Part shown: positions 34,004-41,611 of the stretch, piece by piece
Layout of the letters: each line of letters begins with the position of its first letter
How positions within the stretch are numbered: position 1 is the first letter of the stretch
Source: Paraeggerthella hongkongensis
GTDB lineage: Bacteria > Actinomycetota > Coriobacteriia > Coriobacteriales > Eggerthellaceae
DNA: 64,000 nucleotides
Assembly (NCBI RefSeq): GCF_003726035.1
Contig: NZ_QICD01000003.1
Location: 91,029 to 155,028, forward strand
Reading direction: 5' to 3'
Notes under the pieces: generated by a model
Seen by the model: only the letters and a program-made list of their open reading frames with translations
Database searches by the model: none
Told to the model about the DNA's origin: nothing
Translations under genes and position numbers: made by a program

Positions 34004-34777
34004 CTAATCCGCTAGGAACCCGGTCAAAGGCGACGACGCCTCGGCCCGTTCGAGAACGCGCCCGAATCCCGCACGGTACGCCGCACGCCCCGCCTCGACC
34101 GCATGCTTGAAAGCAGCCGCCATGAGCGCGACGTCGCCCGCGGTAGCAACGGCCGTGTTCGCCATGACCGCGGCAGCGCCCAGCTCCATGGCTTCGCACG
34201 CCTGCGAGGGGCGCCCGATGCCGGCGTCCACGATAACGGGCACGTCCACTTCGTCGATGATGATCTTGATGAAATCGCGCGCGGCAAGCCCTTTGTTCGA
34301 GCCGATGGGAGCGCCCAGCGGCATCACCGCGGCCGCGCCGGCGCTCACCAGGTCGCGCGCCGTGGTAAGGTCGGGGAACATGTAGGGAAGCACGACGAAG
34401 CCCTCGTTCGCCAAAAGCTCCGTAGCGCGCACCGTTTCCGCGTTGTCGGGCATGAGGTACGCCGCATCGCGGATGACCTCGACCTTGACGAAATCCCCGC
34501 AGCCCATGGCGCGCGCAAGCCGCGCGATGCGCACGGCTTCCTCGGCTGTGCGCGCGCCCGACGTGTTGGGCAGAAGCGTCACGCCTTCCGGGATGGCGTC
34601 CAGGATGTTCTCCTCCTGTCCCGTGTCGGCGCGACGAACCGCCAGCGTCACCATCTGGGCGCCCGCATCGCGCACCGCCGCTTCCACGAGTTCCAGATTA
34701 AATTTGCCCGAGCCCAAAATGAAACGCGAGTAGAACGAGCGCCCTCCAAGCGACCATGTATCCGGTTCGTATCCCAT
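34004..34777 (-). CDS. thiG: Thiazole synthase
   Basis: The 257-residue TIM-barrel enzyme condenses deoxyxylulose phosphate, dehydroglycine and ThiS thiocarboxylate into the thiazole phosphate. ThiG blocks are clear: [43 protein letters not shown] (the Schiff-base Lys), [14 protein letters not shown] and [22 protein letters not shown] 34777 (MGYEPDTW) was chosen because AAGGAA lies six bases upstream; ATG 34783 is directly against that site. It lies between thiF and thiH in the operon. Confidence 0.95.
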   Translation of the reverse strand: MGYEPDTWSLGGRSFYSRFILGSGKFNLELVEAAVRDAGAQMVTLAVRRADTGQEENILDAIPEGVTLLPNTSGARTAEEAVRIARLARAMGCGDFVKVEVIRDAAYLMPDNAETVRATELLANEGFVVLPYMFPDLTTARDLVSAGAAAVMPLGAPIGSNKGLAARDFIKIIIDEVDVPVIVDAGIGRPSQACEAMELGAAAVMANTAVATAGDVALMAAAFKHAVEAGRAAYRAGFGRVLERAEASSPLTGFLAD

Positions 34778-34838
34778 AAACATTTCCTTTCCTAGGCCGA
34801 TCCGGCCTTTTCCCTGCAGCGGGGCAAACGTCGAGCCC

Positions 34839-35468
34839 TCAGCGCTGCTCAAGCCCCAATATCAAACGAACCGTCGCCAAGGCCTGCTGCGCGGCGCACA
34901 GCGCCACGCGCGGCGCGTAAAGCGCCGCATCGGCGACATCGGTCGTCCCATCCCCGCAGATATAGAGCCGCTTGCCCGCTCGTCGCGTGACCATGTCCGA
35001 AGCCGGACCGGCGCCGGCCATGCCGCTTCCCGCAACCACGATCGTATCGGGCGAAGCCGTCAACAGGGCGTTCACCAGGTCCGCTTTGCACGCCGGGTCG
35101 TCGAACGCCTCGCACACGATGCGTTCGCACTCGAATACCCACGCAGCGTTCTCCACGTCGACTCGTACGCAATCGATATCGACTTCGATGCGCGGATCGA
35201 TTCGCGCAAGCTGCTCGGCAAGCGCTTCGGTCTTCGGGCGGCCCAGATGCTCTCGAAAGTAGTGCTGCCTGTTCAGGTTGCTTTCATCCACCAGGTCGAA
35301 ATCGACCAGATGAAGCACGCCAACGCCCGATCGCGCCAACATGACGGCGATATGGGACCCCAAGCCGCCAAGACCCGCAACGCCCACGCGCGCCTGCCGA
35401 AGCCGCTCGCGCGCATCGCCGCCGATGCGCGCCGACAGCGCGTCCTCTCCCGCCTGCCGCGCGTCCAT
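34839..35468 (-). CDS. thiF: ThiS adenylyltransferase (ThiF/MoeB/E1-like)
   Basis: The 209-residue protein is the short ThiF type found in anaerobic Gram-positives. The nucleotide-binding [16 protein letters not shown] and the catalytic neighbourhood [16 protein letters not shown] are present. It adenylates the C-terminal glycine of ThiS to prepare it for sulfur loading. The zinc-binding CxxC pairs of the longer MoeB/ThiF proteins are not seen. The ATG at 35468 overlaps the TGA of thiS by one base, which couples production of the carrier and its activating enzyme. Confidence 0.9.
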   Translation of the reverse strand: MDARQAGEDALSARIGGDARERLRQARVGVAGLGGLGSHIAVMLARSGVGVLHLVDFDLVDESNLNRQHYFREHLGRPKTEALAEQLARIDPRIEVDIDCVRVDVENAAWVFECERIVCEAFDDPACKADLVNALLTASPDTIVVAGSGMAGAGPASDMVTRRAGKRLYICGDGTTDVADAALYAPRVALCAAQQALATVRLILGLEQR

Positions 35469-35665
35469 CAGCCGCCCCCGACGAACCGCACCACTTCGAG
35501 CGCGTCATCGGGCTTGAGGATCGCCGTCGCGTACGCATCGGGCGACACGATGACCTCGTTCAGCTCGCAAGCAACCCGCCGTGCGTCGAACCCGTCGAGC
35601 AACAAGACGTCGGTAAGCGACATGCCGTCGACGTCTTGTCGCTGCACACCGTTCACTTGTGCCAC
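35468..35665 (-). CDS. thiS: Sulfur carrier protein ThiS
   Basis: The 65-residue ubiquitin-fold protein ends VRFVGGG, the glycine tail that is adenylated by ThiF and then carries sulfur as a thiocarboxylate. The stretches MSLTDVLLLDGFDARRVACELNEVIV (seen at residues 15-40) and LKPDDALEVVRFVGGG are typical of ThiS. The start is GTG at 35665 with AAGGAGGGG upstream; the frame is open for another 86 codons but these cross the attenuator hairpin. It is the first gene of thiSFGHE. Confidence 0.9.
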   Translation of the reverse strand: MAQVNGVQRQDVDGMSLTDVLLLDGFDARRVACELNEVIVSPDAYATAILKPDDALEVVRFVGGG

Positions 35666-35706
35666 TCGCCCCTCCTTCTTTCCCTGGTCGTTATCAATCC
35701 AGAACG

Positions 35707-35765
35707 CAAAAAAGCGCGCACGAAGAAAACCGCACCCGAGGTGGTGCGCCCCTTCGTACGCGCTT
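35707..35765 (-). promoter_or_regulatory. Attenuator-like terminator in the thi operon leader
   Basis: On the minus strand AAGCGCGTACGAAG (35765-35752) pairs with CTTCGTGCGCGCTT (35725-35712) and runs into six T residues. An inner hairpin GCACC..GGTGC sits in the loop. This is an intrinsic terminator placed between the probable promoter and thiS, so transcription is probably controlled by attenuation. I see no TPP aptamer. Confidence 0.65.
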
Positions 35766-35869
35766 GCGTAGTCTGAGAACGTAGGATAGCGAAAGAGCGC
35801 CGCCCGCGCAATGCCAAGACGGCAAACGGCGGTGGCGCATACAAGCCGAGATGGCGACGTGCAGCCTGG

Positions 35870-35921
35870 AATGCCAAGTTGAAGCGCCGATGCGCGAGCC
35901 GGAATGCCAAGTTGGAGCGCC
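35870..35921. repeat. Direct repeats upstream of the thi leader
   Basis: AATGCCAAGTTGAAGCGCC (35870-35888) and AATGCCAAGTTGGAGCGCC (35903-35921) are 33 bp apart and differ by one base. A third, shorter match (AATGCCAAG) is at 35810-35818. They may be binding sites for a regulator of the thi operon. Confidence 0.5.
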
Positions 35922-36012
35922 ACCCCAACTTTCTGCCGTGCCGCTCAACTCCGCCTTTACCGAAAAGGCGCTCGTTGCCGCCTGCGCGCCGTGCAAGCGG
36001 CAACGAGCGCAT

Positions 36013-36044
36013 GAAAAAAGCCCGGTGAACACTTCACCGAGCTT
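36013..36044 (-). terminator. Terminator of the tRNA-Gly/Cys/Gly operon
   Basis: On the minus strand the stem AAGCTCGGTGAA/TTCACCGGGCTT is followed by six T residues. It is 10 nt past the last tRNA. Confidence 0.9.
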
Positions 36045-36053
36045 TGCATGTAA

Positions 36054-36129
<76 letters not shown>

Positions 36130-36173
36130 ATGTTAGCGTATTGCTTTTTCAACTCCACCGCTCTTTCAAACGA

Positions 36174-36247
36174 TGGAGGCGACGCCCGGATTCGAACCGG
36201 GGGTGAAGGCTTTGCAGGCCTCTGCCTTACCACTTGGCCACGTCGCC
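36174..36247 (-). tRNA. tRNA-Cys (anticodon GCA)
   Basis: The 5' part reads GGCGACGTGGCCAAGTGGTA, the anticodon loop is CTGCAAA (GCA), the T-arm GGTTCGAATCC, and CCA is encoded. It lies between two tRNA-Gly genes. Confidence 0.97.
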
Positions 36248-36268
36248 GTCTTGGCCTTCTGTCATTAA

Positions 36269-36303
36269 AAGGCCGGCCAAAACTTTTCGGCCTGGCCGGC
36301 CTT
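36269..36303. other. Inverted repeat between tRNA-Gly and tRNA-Cys
   Basis: AAGGCCGGCCA (36269-36279) pairs with TGGCCGGCCTT (36293-36303). It may be a processing or stability hairpin in the tRNA precursor. Confidence 0.5.
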
Positions 36304-36313
36304 GCACTGACGA

Positions 36314-36389
<76 letters not shown>

Positions 36390-36403
36390 ATCGGCGAGGA
36401 AAT

Positions 36404-36432
36404 ATATTACGTGAACTCCCCTGGTAGCGCAA
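36404..36432 (-). promoter_or_regulatory. Promoter of the tRNA-Gly/Cys/Gly operon
   Basis: On the minus strand TTGCGC (36432-36427) and TAATAT (36409-36404) are separated by exactly 17 bp. Confidence 0.7.
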
Positions 36433-36603
36433 GCCCCAATTTCAACTTTTTTGAAAATTCTTGGAAAGCGGCGGATGCATAAGGCGATCGCACGAAGGCG
36501 CTACGTTCTGAAGCCATCGAGCCGCCGTCTCATCAAAGCTGCCGCCGCCACGCAAGCCCCTGAGGACGCTTGCGGATAGCCGCCCACCCGTTCGGACCTT
36601 CTG

Positions 36604-36647
36604 CCAAAACGAACGAGTTTTGTTGACCCTCAAGCAAGGATAATGAC
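36604..36647 (-). repeat. Dispersed element, copy 4 (inverted)
   Basis: The core reads CAAAACGAACGAGTTTTG (36605-36622) and the conserved flank follows to GGATAAT at 36638-36644. Read in reverse it aligns with copies 1 and 3 over about 43 nt. Confidence 0.7.
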
Positions 36648-36799
36648 AGGCAGTAAACCTCTGACCAGGCATGATAAAAAACGGCCCTCGTCGCATCACT
36701 TCGACAAGGCGGAAAATTGCCGCAAAACTCAACTTTTTTGACATAAGGCCGGCGCCGGCCGGTTCGTACCGGATGGGCAAGGTCGCGAACCGCTACGGA

Positions 36800-36988
36800 A
36801 GGCGGGCGCCGGGAATTCAACAGCTGGGCGCGAATCGGGACCTGCGATAGAGAAGTCGAGCTCCGCCAGCGCGCTTCGGAACCGCCCGCCTCGCAGTCCC
36901 AGCCGAGGGACACGCTCACTTCGTACCTTTCGGGCTTTCCGGGATCACTGATCAGCTTGACGGTGCCGTCTCCGTGCGCCACGCTCAT
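36800..36988 (-). pseudogene. Probable relic of a tyrosine integrase N-terminus
   Basis: From ATG 36988, which has GGGAGGTG directly upstream, the frame reads MSVAHGDGTVKLISDPGK, then ERYEVSVSLGWD. This resembles the N-terminal arm-binding part of integrases in Coriobacteriia, which I recall only in outline. After SLGWD the frame loses all similarity and no catalytic region (R..HxxR..Y) is seen. The site beside tRNA genes fits a decayed integrative element. The family assignment is tentative. Confidence 0.35.
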
Positions 36989-36993
36989 CACCT

Positions 36994-37004
36994 CCCCCCC
37001 CCCC
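36994..37004. repeat. Homopolymer of 11 C
   Basis: Eleven C residues on the plus strand (G on the minus strand) lie just upstream of the ribosome site of the integrase-like relic. Such tracts slip easily in replication. Confidence 0.9.
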
Positions 37005-37313
37005 GTCGATCGCGACCGATCGACCCCTACCGTAAGGGGCATTTTCGTCCGCCGGGAGAAGGATTCTCGTTTTCACGGCTTTCGACCTGCATCGATGCGC
37101 CGTCCCGTGAAAACCAGGAGCGGATTCGCCCCTTCGGGTAGGGGTCGGGGCGACCACGTCGTTCAAACCGTGCATTCCAGCCCCCTTAACAGGGTTAATG
37201 CGCAGTTTGGCGGTCCGACGGCTTTTCCCCGCATGCAGATCGTGCAAATCGTCCGCGTCCGGGAGAGGAAGGGGGTTCACCTCCCGGCGCGCCGCCAAAG
37301 GGGCAGGGCAAAT

Positions 37314-37345
37314 AAAAAAGCACCTGCGACCTGCGCAAGTGCTTT
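37314..37345 (-). terminator. Terminator of tRNA-Val
   Basis: On the minus strand AAAGCACTTGCG pairs with CGCAGGTGCTTT and six T residues follow. It begins about 10 nt after the tRNA. Confidence 0.9.
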
Positions 37346-37355
37346 CTGCATTTCA

Positions 37356-37430
<75 letters not shown>

Positions 37431-37474
37431 ATGAAAACTCGGCGTTGGAATCTCTTCCGTGCCAGCGAGCAAAC

Positions 37475-37502
37475 AGTCTACCAGAACTCGCCGGCATGTC
37501 AA
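37475..37502 (-). promoter_or_regulatory. Promoter of tRNA-Val
   Basis: On the minus strand a consensus -35 TTGACA (37502-37497) and -10 TAGACT (37480-37475) are 16 bp apart. Confidence 0.75.
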
Positions 37503-37590
37503 AGAACTTTTTCAAAAAAGTTTCCGACTTTTTTCGCACCTGGCTTCGCACCCGATGGAGCATTCGAATCGGGCCGCACGTTCAACCTGT

Positions 37591-38304
37591 TCAGCCTAGC
37601 AATTTGTCAATGTCGGTCAGCACTCCAACACGTTCGTAACCGCTTTCGGTCTCGGTATCGTGTCGGTCGATGATGATCGGGCGAATACCGGCCGCACACG
37701 CGCCGTCGCCGTCCGCATCGGGACGATCGCCCACATGCACCACCGCGTCCGCGCACACGCCCAGCTGCTCGCACGCAAGATCGAATATAACCGGATCGGG
37801 CTTGCGATACCCCACCACCGCCGAAGACACCACGGCATCGAAGTACGGAAGCAGCCTCAGATCGCGCAGAAGCCCCTCCAGGCCCGCATCCCAGTTCGAC
37901 ACCACCGCCAGCGCCAGCCCCCGCTGCTTGAGCGCCCTCAAGCAGCCCATGACGTCGGGATACAGCGCCCAATGATCCCCTTTGCGGTACGCTTCGTGCA
38001 CCGATTGCGCCATACCCTCGGCATCATGGGAAATGCCCGTCAAGTGGCACACGTAGCGATACTGGTCCATCCAGATGGCAACCGAGCCCTCGTGGGAGCA
38101 CCAGAAATCGCCGTCGCGCAGGTATTCGGCCTCGTAGTAAGCATCCATTGCCGGCATGTGAGGCTCCACGTCCCGCACGGTCAAATCATGACCGCGCTCC
38201 TGAGCCACCCGCGCAAACGTCTCCGCAACCGAAGGGCCCGGGTACAAAAGCGTGCTTCCCACGTCGAAGAACACGGCCTTCACGGCCGCAGATCCCCCGT
38301 TCAT
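37591..38304 (-). CDS. HAD-superfamily hydrolase with a DxG motif I
   Basis: The 237-residue cytoplasmic protein has the HAD core: motif I FFDVGSTL, motif II VVSNWD, motif III Lys in GYRKPDP, and motif IV VGDRPDADGDGA. In motif I the usual second Asp (DxD) is replaced by Gly, as in some dehalogenase-like and HDHD3-like members, so classical phosphatase activity is uncertain. The C1 cap region lies between residues 20 and 110. The ATG overlaps the TGA of the CDF gene by four bases, so the two are cotranslated, but no functional link is known. Confidence 0.85.
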   Translation of the reverse strand: MNGGSAAVKAVFFDVGSTLLYPGPSVAETFARVAQERGHDLTVRDVEPHMPAMDAYYEAEYLRDGDFWCSHEGSVAIWMDQYRYVCHLTGISHDAEGMAQSVHEAYRKGDHWALYPDVMGCLRALKQRGLALAVVSNWDAGLEGLLRDLRLLPYFDAVVSSAVVGYRKPDPVIFDLACEQLGVCADAVVHVGDRPDADGDGACAAGIRPIIIDRHDTETESGYERVGVLTDIDKLLG

Positions 38305-39206
38305 TCGCTATGCCCGTCGTCTGGCTCCACATGCACGAGCACATCCACCACGTTTTCGAACCGTCGGCGCACGGATTGCTCCACCTCATCGGCCAGATCG
38401 TGCGCGGCCGCAACGGTCATCTCGGGCGCAACAAGCACGTGCAGGTCCACGTAGATCTCGCCCTCCGTGCCGCGCGTGCGCACGCGGTGAGCGTCCTGAA
38501 CCCCGGAAACCTCCATGACGGCCTTGCGCACGTCCTCTTCAGGAATGCGCGCATGGTCCGACAAGGTTGCCAGCGCATGCTTGAACACGTCGTACGCGGT
38601 TGCCAGAATGGCCACGGTCACGATGAGCGCCATGATAGGGTCGGCCATGGGAAAGCCCAGGGAAACAAGGGCCAGCCCGATGATGACCCCGATGGAAACC
38701 ATCGCGTCGGACAAGGTATGGCTCGCGTCGGCGGCTAGGATCTCGCTTTTCAGCAGCTTTCCCTGCTTGCGCTCGTATACGGTCACGCCCAGGTTCACGG
38801 CCAACGTGCCGATCATAACCGCGAAAGACAGCGGGCCCACCTCGGCGGTGTACGTTTGCGTGGCCAGCTTCCCCACTGCAGAGCTTCCCACCTCGAACGC
38901 CGCGAGCAAAAGCAGAACGCCGATCACCAAGCTGGCGTACGTTTCGAACTTGGCATGGCCGTAGGGATGCCCCTCGTCGGCCGGGCGCGCAGCAAGGGCG
39001 ATGCCCACCAGGCCCACTACGTTGCCGGCCGAGTCGAATACCGAATGGATGCCGTCGGCCTGCATGGAGGCCGACCCGCTGTACGTTCCGTACAGGTACT
39101 TCGCCGCGGCCACGGCAAGGTTCAAGAACAGGATGCCCCACAGAACACGCCTTATGGAGCGCATGCGATCGGACACGGGGCTTTTCGTCGTCAATGATCG
39201 GGCCAT
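38301..39206 (-). CDS. Cation diffusion facilitator (divalent metal exporter)
   Basis: The 301-residue protein has about six membrane helices followed by a cytoplasmic ferredoxin-like domain (residues about 215-300). The two metal-site helices are ADGIHSVFDSAGN and AADASHTLSDAMVS (HxxxD pattern). HPYGHAKFETYASLVIG between helices is a standard CDF block. Members export Zn, Fe, Mn or Co in exchange for protons; the HxxxD pairs leave the metal open. ATG 39206 (MARSLTTK) has AAAGGGGA upstream. It is the first gene of the pair with the HAD gene. Confidence 0.88.
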   Translation of the reverse strand: MARSLTTKSPVSDRMRSIRRVLWGILFLNLAVAAAKYLYGTYSGSASMQADGIHSVFDSAGNVVGLVGIALAARPADEGHPYGHAKFETYASLVIGVLLLLAAFEVGSSAVGKLATQTYTAEVGPLSFAVMIGTLAVNLGVTVYERKQGKLLKSEILAADASHTLSDAMVSIGVIIGLALVSLGFPMADPIMALIVTVAILATAYDVFKHALATLSDHARIPEEDVRKAVMEVSGVQDAHRVRTRGTEGEIYVDLHVLVAPEMTVAAAHDLADEVEQSVRRRFENVVDVLVHVEPDDGHSE

Positions 39207-39240
39207 GGTTCGTCCCCTTTCAAAGGATGCGCGCAAATGC

Positions 39241-39270
39241 AAAAAAGGAGAGCCACTCGGACTCTCCTTC
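39241..39270 (-). terminator. Terminator of tRNA-Leu
   Basis: On the minus strand AAGGAGAG pairs with CTCTCCTT and a run of six T follows. It lies 10 nt past the tRNA and just before the CDF gene. Confidence 0.9.
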
Positions 39271-39279
39271 TAGCTTTAC

Positions 39280-39366
39280 TGGTGTCGGAGGCGGGATTTG
39301 AACCCGCACACCCTATACGGGCACTAGCACCTCAAGCTAGCGTGTCTGCCGTTCCACCACTCCGAC
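39280..39366 (-). tRNA. tRNA-Leu (anticodon GAG)
   Basis: A class II tRNA with a long variable arm: the 5' part reads GTCGGAGTGGTGGAACGGCA, the anticodon stem-loop GCTAGCTTGAGGTGCTAGT (GAG), the T-arm GGGTTCAAATCCC, and CCA is encoded. Confidence 0.97.
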
Positions 39367-39390
39367 TTGTTGCGAAAAGCAACGGTGGTT

Positions 39391-39419
39391 ATTCTACCCG
39401 AACCTCTTCGCGTTGTGAA
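39391..39419 (-). promoter_or_regulatory. Promoter of tRNA-Leu
   Basis: On the minus strand TTCACA (39419-39414) and TAGAAT (39396-39391) are 17 bp apart, about 25 nt before the tRNA. Confidence 0.7.
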
Positions 39420-39566
39420 GGGGAAATTTTGACGAATTTTCACCTCTTGCCGCGGCCACCGCAAAACAGGACAACCTCCCGGCCGCACAGCCGCTGCGCG
39501 CTTCGATTCGCACGGCTCGAAAACAAGCGTTGCGCAACCGATCCCCAAGGATGCGTCTGCAACGCG

Positions 39567-39588
39567 AAAAGGCGCCTGTTACGGCGCC
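39567..39588 (-). terminator. Terminator of secG
   Basis: GGCGCC (39583-39588) pairs with GGCGCC (39571-39576) and TTTT follows on the minus strand, about 60 nt after the secG stop. Confidence 0.65.
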
Positions 39589-39648
39589 CGTTCATACTGC
39601 TTCGTTCCCGCTGAAACCACGTGCGCCGACCACAGACGGCGCTGCGTG

Positions 39649-39906
39649 CTACCTCCCCGCGATCGTACCGTGCGGGTAGATGATCATAAGTACGATAAGC
39701 GACAGCAAAAACACCGCTGCCAAGATAATGGTGATGCGATCGAGGTTCTTCTCGACAATGCTCGTGCCGGTCTGCGTGGAGTACACGGAGCTGGCGATCA
39801 TGTCGGAGATGCCCGTGCCCTTGCCGGAATGCAGCAAGATGAAAATGATGAGGCCGATGCCCGACAGAACGAGCAGGGCGATCACGATGATGAGAAGCGG
39901 GTTCAA
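39649..39906 (-). CDS. secG: Preprotein translocase subunit SecG
   Basis: The 85-residue protein has two membrane helices (residues 3-24 and 59-78) joined by a loop rich in Gly, Ser and Thr (HSGKGTGISDMIASS), the usual SecG layout. SecG helps SecA-driven protein export through SecYE. The start is TTG at 39906, with a weak AGAGACG site; no ATG is available before the first helix. It follows the glycolytic genes on the same strand, an arrangement common in Gram-positives, with a hairpin at 40008-40052 between it and gpmI. Confidence 0.9.
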   Translation of the reverse strand: MNPLLIIVIALLVLSGIGLIIFILLHSGKGTGISDMIASSVYSTQTGTSIVEKNLDRITIILAAVFLLSLIVLMIIYPHGTIAGR

Positions 39907-40007
39907 GGTTCGTCTCTTCTTTCGTTCGGAATCAAACGGTATGCAAGTTGCCTAGTATAGCGAAACGCGCCGCCAAGGGCAAGCAGCGACGCGTTTCACC
40001 ACCGATA

Positions 40008-40052
40008 CGGGAGCCGACCTGGCCGACCTGCGCGCGTCCACATCGGCTCCCG
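40008..40052 (-). terminator. Hairpin between gpmI and secG
   Basis: CGGGAGCCGA (40008-40017) pairs with TCGGCTCCCG (40043-40052). There is no T-run, so it may be a partial terminator or a processing site. Confidence 0.5.
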
Positions 40053-40063
40053 CTATCGCGAAG

Positions 40064-41611
40064 CTATGCCAGCAGGCTTCTTCCCGTCATGGCTTCAGGG
40101 ACCGGCAGCCCGATCAACTCCAGCAGCGTGGGCGCGATGTCGCAAAGTGCGCCCCGAGAGCCATCGAGCGTGCGCCCGGTTCCCGCGAAATCCACGAACG
40201 CCAGCGGCACGAGCGCCGTGGTATGAGCCGTGAACGGGCTGCCGTCTTCGGCCAGCATCTTGTCGGCGTTGCCATGGTCGGCCGTGATCAGGGCCATGCC
40301 CCCCGCCCGCTCGACGGCGGCGAGCACCTGTCCCACGCCCGCGTCCACCGCTTCCACGGCGGCCACGGCGGCGGAGATGACGCCCGTATGCCCCACCATG
40401 TCCGGGTTGGCGAAGTTCACGATGTACACGTCGGCCTCGCCGGAGTCGATGGCGGCCGCCAGCGTGGACGCCACGTCAGGCTCGCTCATCTCCGGCTTCA
40501 GATCGTACGTGGCCACCTTGGGACTGGGAATGAGCGCGCGCTCCTCCCCCGCCTTCGGCTCCTCGCGGCCGCCGTTCAAGAAAAACGTCACGTGCGCGTA
40601 TTTTTCCGTCTCGGCGATATGGTATTGGCGAAGACCGGCGGCTGCCAACACGTCCGCCAGCACGTCTTCGGGAAACTCCTTCGCGTACGCCACGGGAGCG
40701 GCGATCTCGGGATCGTACTCGGTCAGGCAGACGAACGACACCTGCGGAACCCGGCTGCGCTCGAAGCCGTCGAACGAAGCATCCACCAGGGACCGGGTCA
40801 GCTCCCTCGCACGATCCGGCCGGAAGTTGAAGAACACCACCGCATCACCGTCGCGCACGCCGCGCTCCGACAACGCCACGGGTTCCACGAACTCATCGGT
40901 AACGTCGGCGGCATAAGAGTCGGTCATGACCTGAACCGGAGCGCGGTCGACGCAAGGCTCGGCCTCCACGACGGCTCTCCAGGCTCGCTCGACGCGCTCC
41001 CAACGATTGTCGCGGTCCATAGCGAAGTAGCGGCCGGATATGCTGCCGATTCGCACATCGCACGTTTCGTCGGAAAGCTCTGCCACCACTGCTTCCAGCT
41101 GCTCCACGAAATCCGAGCCGCTCTTGGGCGGCACGTCGCGACCGTCCATGAAGCAATGCACGACGATGCGCCCAACGCCCGCCGCCTTGGCTGCGCGCAT
41201 AAGGGCGTACAGGTGCTCGTTGGAGGAATGGACGCCGCCATCGGACAACAGGCCCATGAGGTGCAAGGCCGCGCCCGGCGCAGACGCCGCAGCGAACGCG
41301 TCGTTGAGCGCCGGATTGGCCGCCAGCGACCCGTCCGCGCACGCGCGGTTGATGCGCGTGAGCTCCTGGAACACCACGCGGCCGGCTCCTATGTTGAGGT
41401 GCCCCACTTCGGAGTTGCCCATCTGGCCGTCGGGCAAGCCCACGGCCTCGCCCGACGCTTCGAGCTTCGTCCAAGGACAATGCGCGAACACGTCGTCCAA
41501 ACACGGCGTGCTCGCAAGCGAAATGGCGTTGCCCGGCCCCGGCTCGGCCAAGCCGAACCCGTCCATGATGATGAGGCAGGCCGGCAAAGCAAAACCGGAC
41601 GCGCCGCTCAT
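40064..41611 (-). CDS. gpmI: Phosphoglycerate mutase, cofactor-independent
   Basis: The 515-residue enzyme interconverts 3- and 2-phosphoglycerate using two metal ions. It has the alkaline-phosphatase-like N-terminus LIIMDGFGLAEPG, the catalytic Ser in GQMGNSEVGHLNIGAGR, SDGGVHSSNEHLYAL, FMDGRDVPPKSG, FFNFRPDRAREL and the metal ligands in VNFANPDMVGHTG and ITADHGNADKM. The ATG at 41611 overlaps the TGA of tpiA by four bases. The reading frame continues upstream to 41989 inside tpiA, but that part has no family character. Confidence 0.95.
   Translation of the reverse strand: MSGASGFALPACLIIMDGFGLAEPGPGNAISLASTPCLDDVFAHCPWTKLEASGEAVGLPDGQMGNSEVGHLNIGAGRVVFQELTRINRACADGSLAANPALNDAFAAASAPGAALHLMGLLSDGGVHSSNEHLYALMRAAKAAGVGRIVVHCFMDGRDVPPKSGSDFVEQLEAVVAELSDETCDVRIGSISGRYFAMDRDNRWERVERAWRAVVEAEPCVDRAPVQVMTDSYAADVTDEFVEPVALSERGVRDGDAVVFFNFRPDRARELTRSLVDASFDGFERSRVPQVSFVCLTEYDPEIAAPVAYAKEFPEDVLADVLAAAGLRQYHIAETEKYAHVTFFLNGGREEPKAGEERALIPSPKVATYDLKPEMSEPDVASTLAAAIDSGEADVYIVNFANPDMVGHTGVISAAVAAVEAVDAGVGQVLAAVERAGGMALITADHGNADKMLAEDGSPFTAHTTALVPLAFVDFAGTGRTLDGSRGALCDIAPTLLELIGLPVPEAMTGRSLLA

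Larger units (their letters stand above)
35666..36053. other. Leader and spacer between thiS and the tRNA cluster
   Basis: This 388-bp stretch holds the thi attenuator (35707-35765), a candidate promoter (TATCCT near 35783-35788 on the minus strand), three direct repeats containing AATGCCAAG (35810-35820, 35870-35888, 35903-35921) and the tRNA terminator. No gene is supported. Confidence 0.6.
36390..37313. other. Gene-poor region between tRNA clusters
   Basis: About 920 bp with no intact gene. It holds the tRNA promoter, dispersed element copy 4 (36604-36647), a probable integrase N-terminal relic (36800-36988), an 11-C tract (36994-37004), a perfect inverted repeat GTCGATCG-CGAC-CGATCGAC (37005-37024) and a 12-bp match to tRNA-Val (37022-37033). 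Confidence 0.65.

Noticed and set aside
35666..36012. A TPP riboswitch or T-box upstream of thiS
   Set aside because: The TPP core sequences are not present, and the only T-box-like string (GGGTGCGG) lacks the TGGNACCGCG pattern and a specifier stem.
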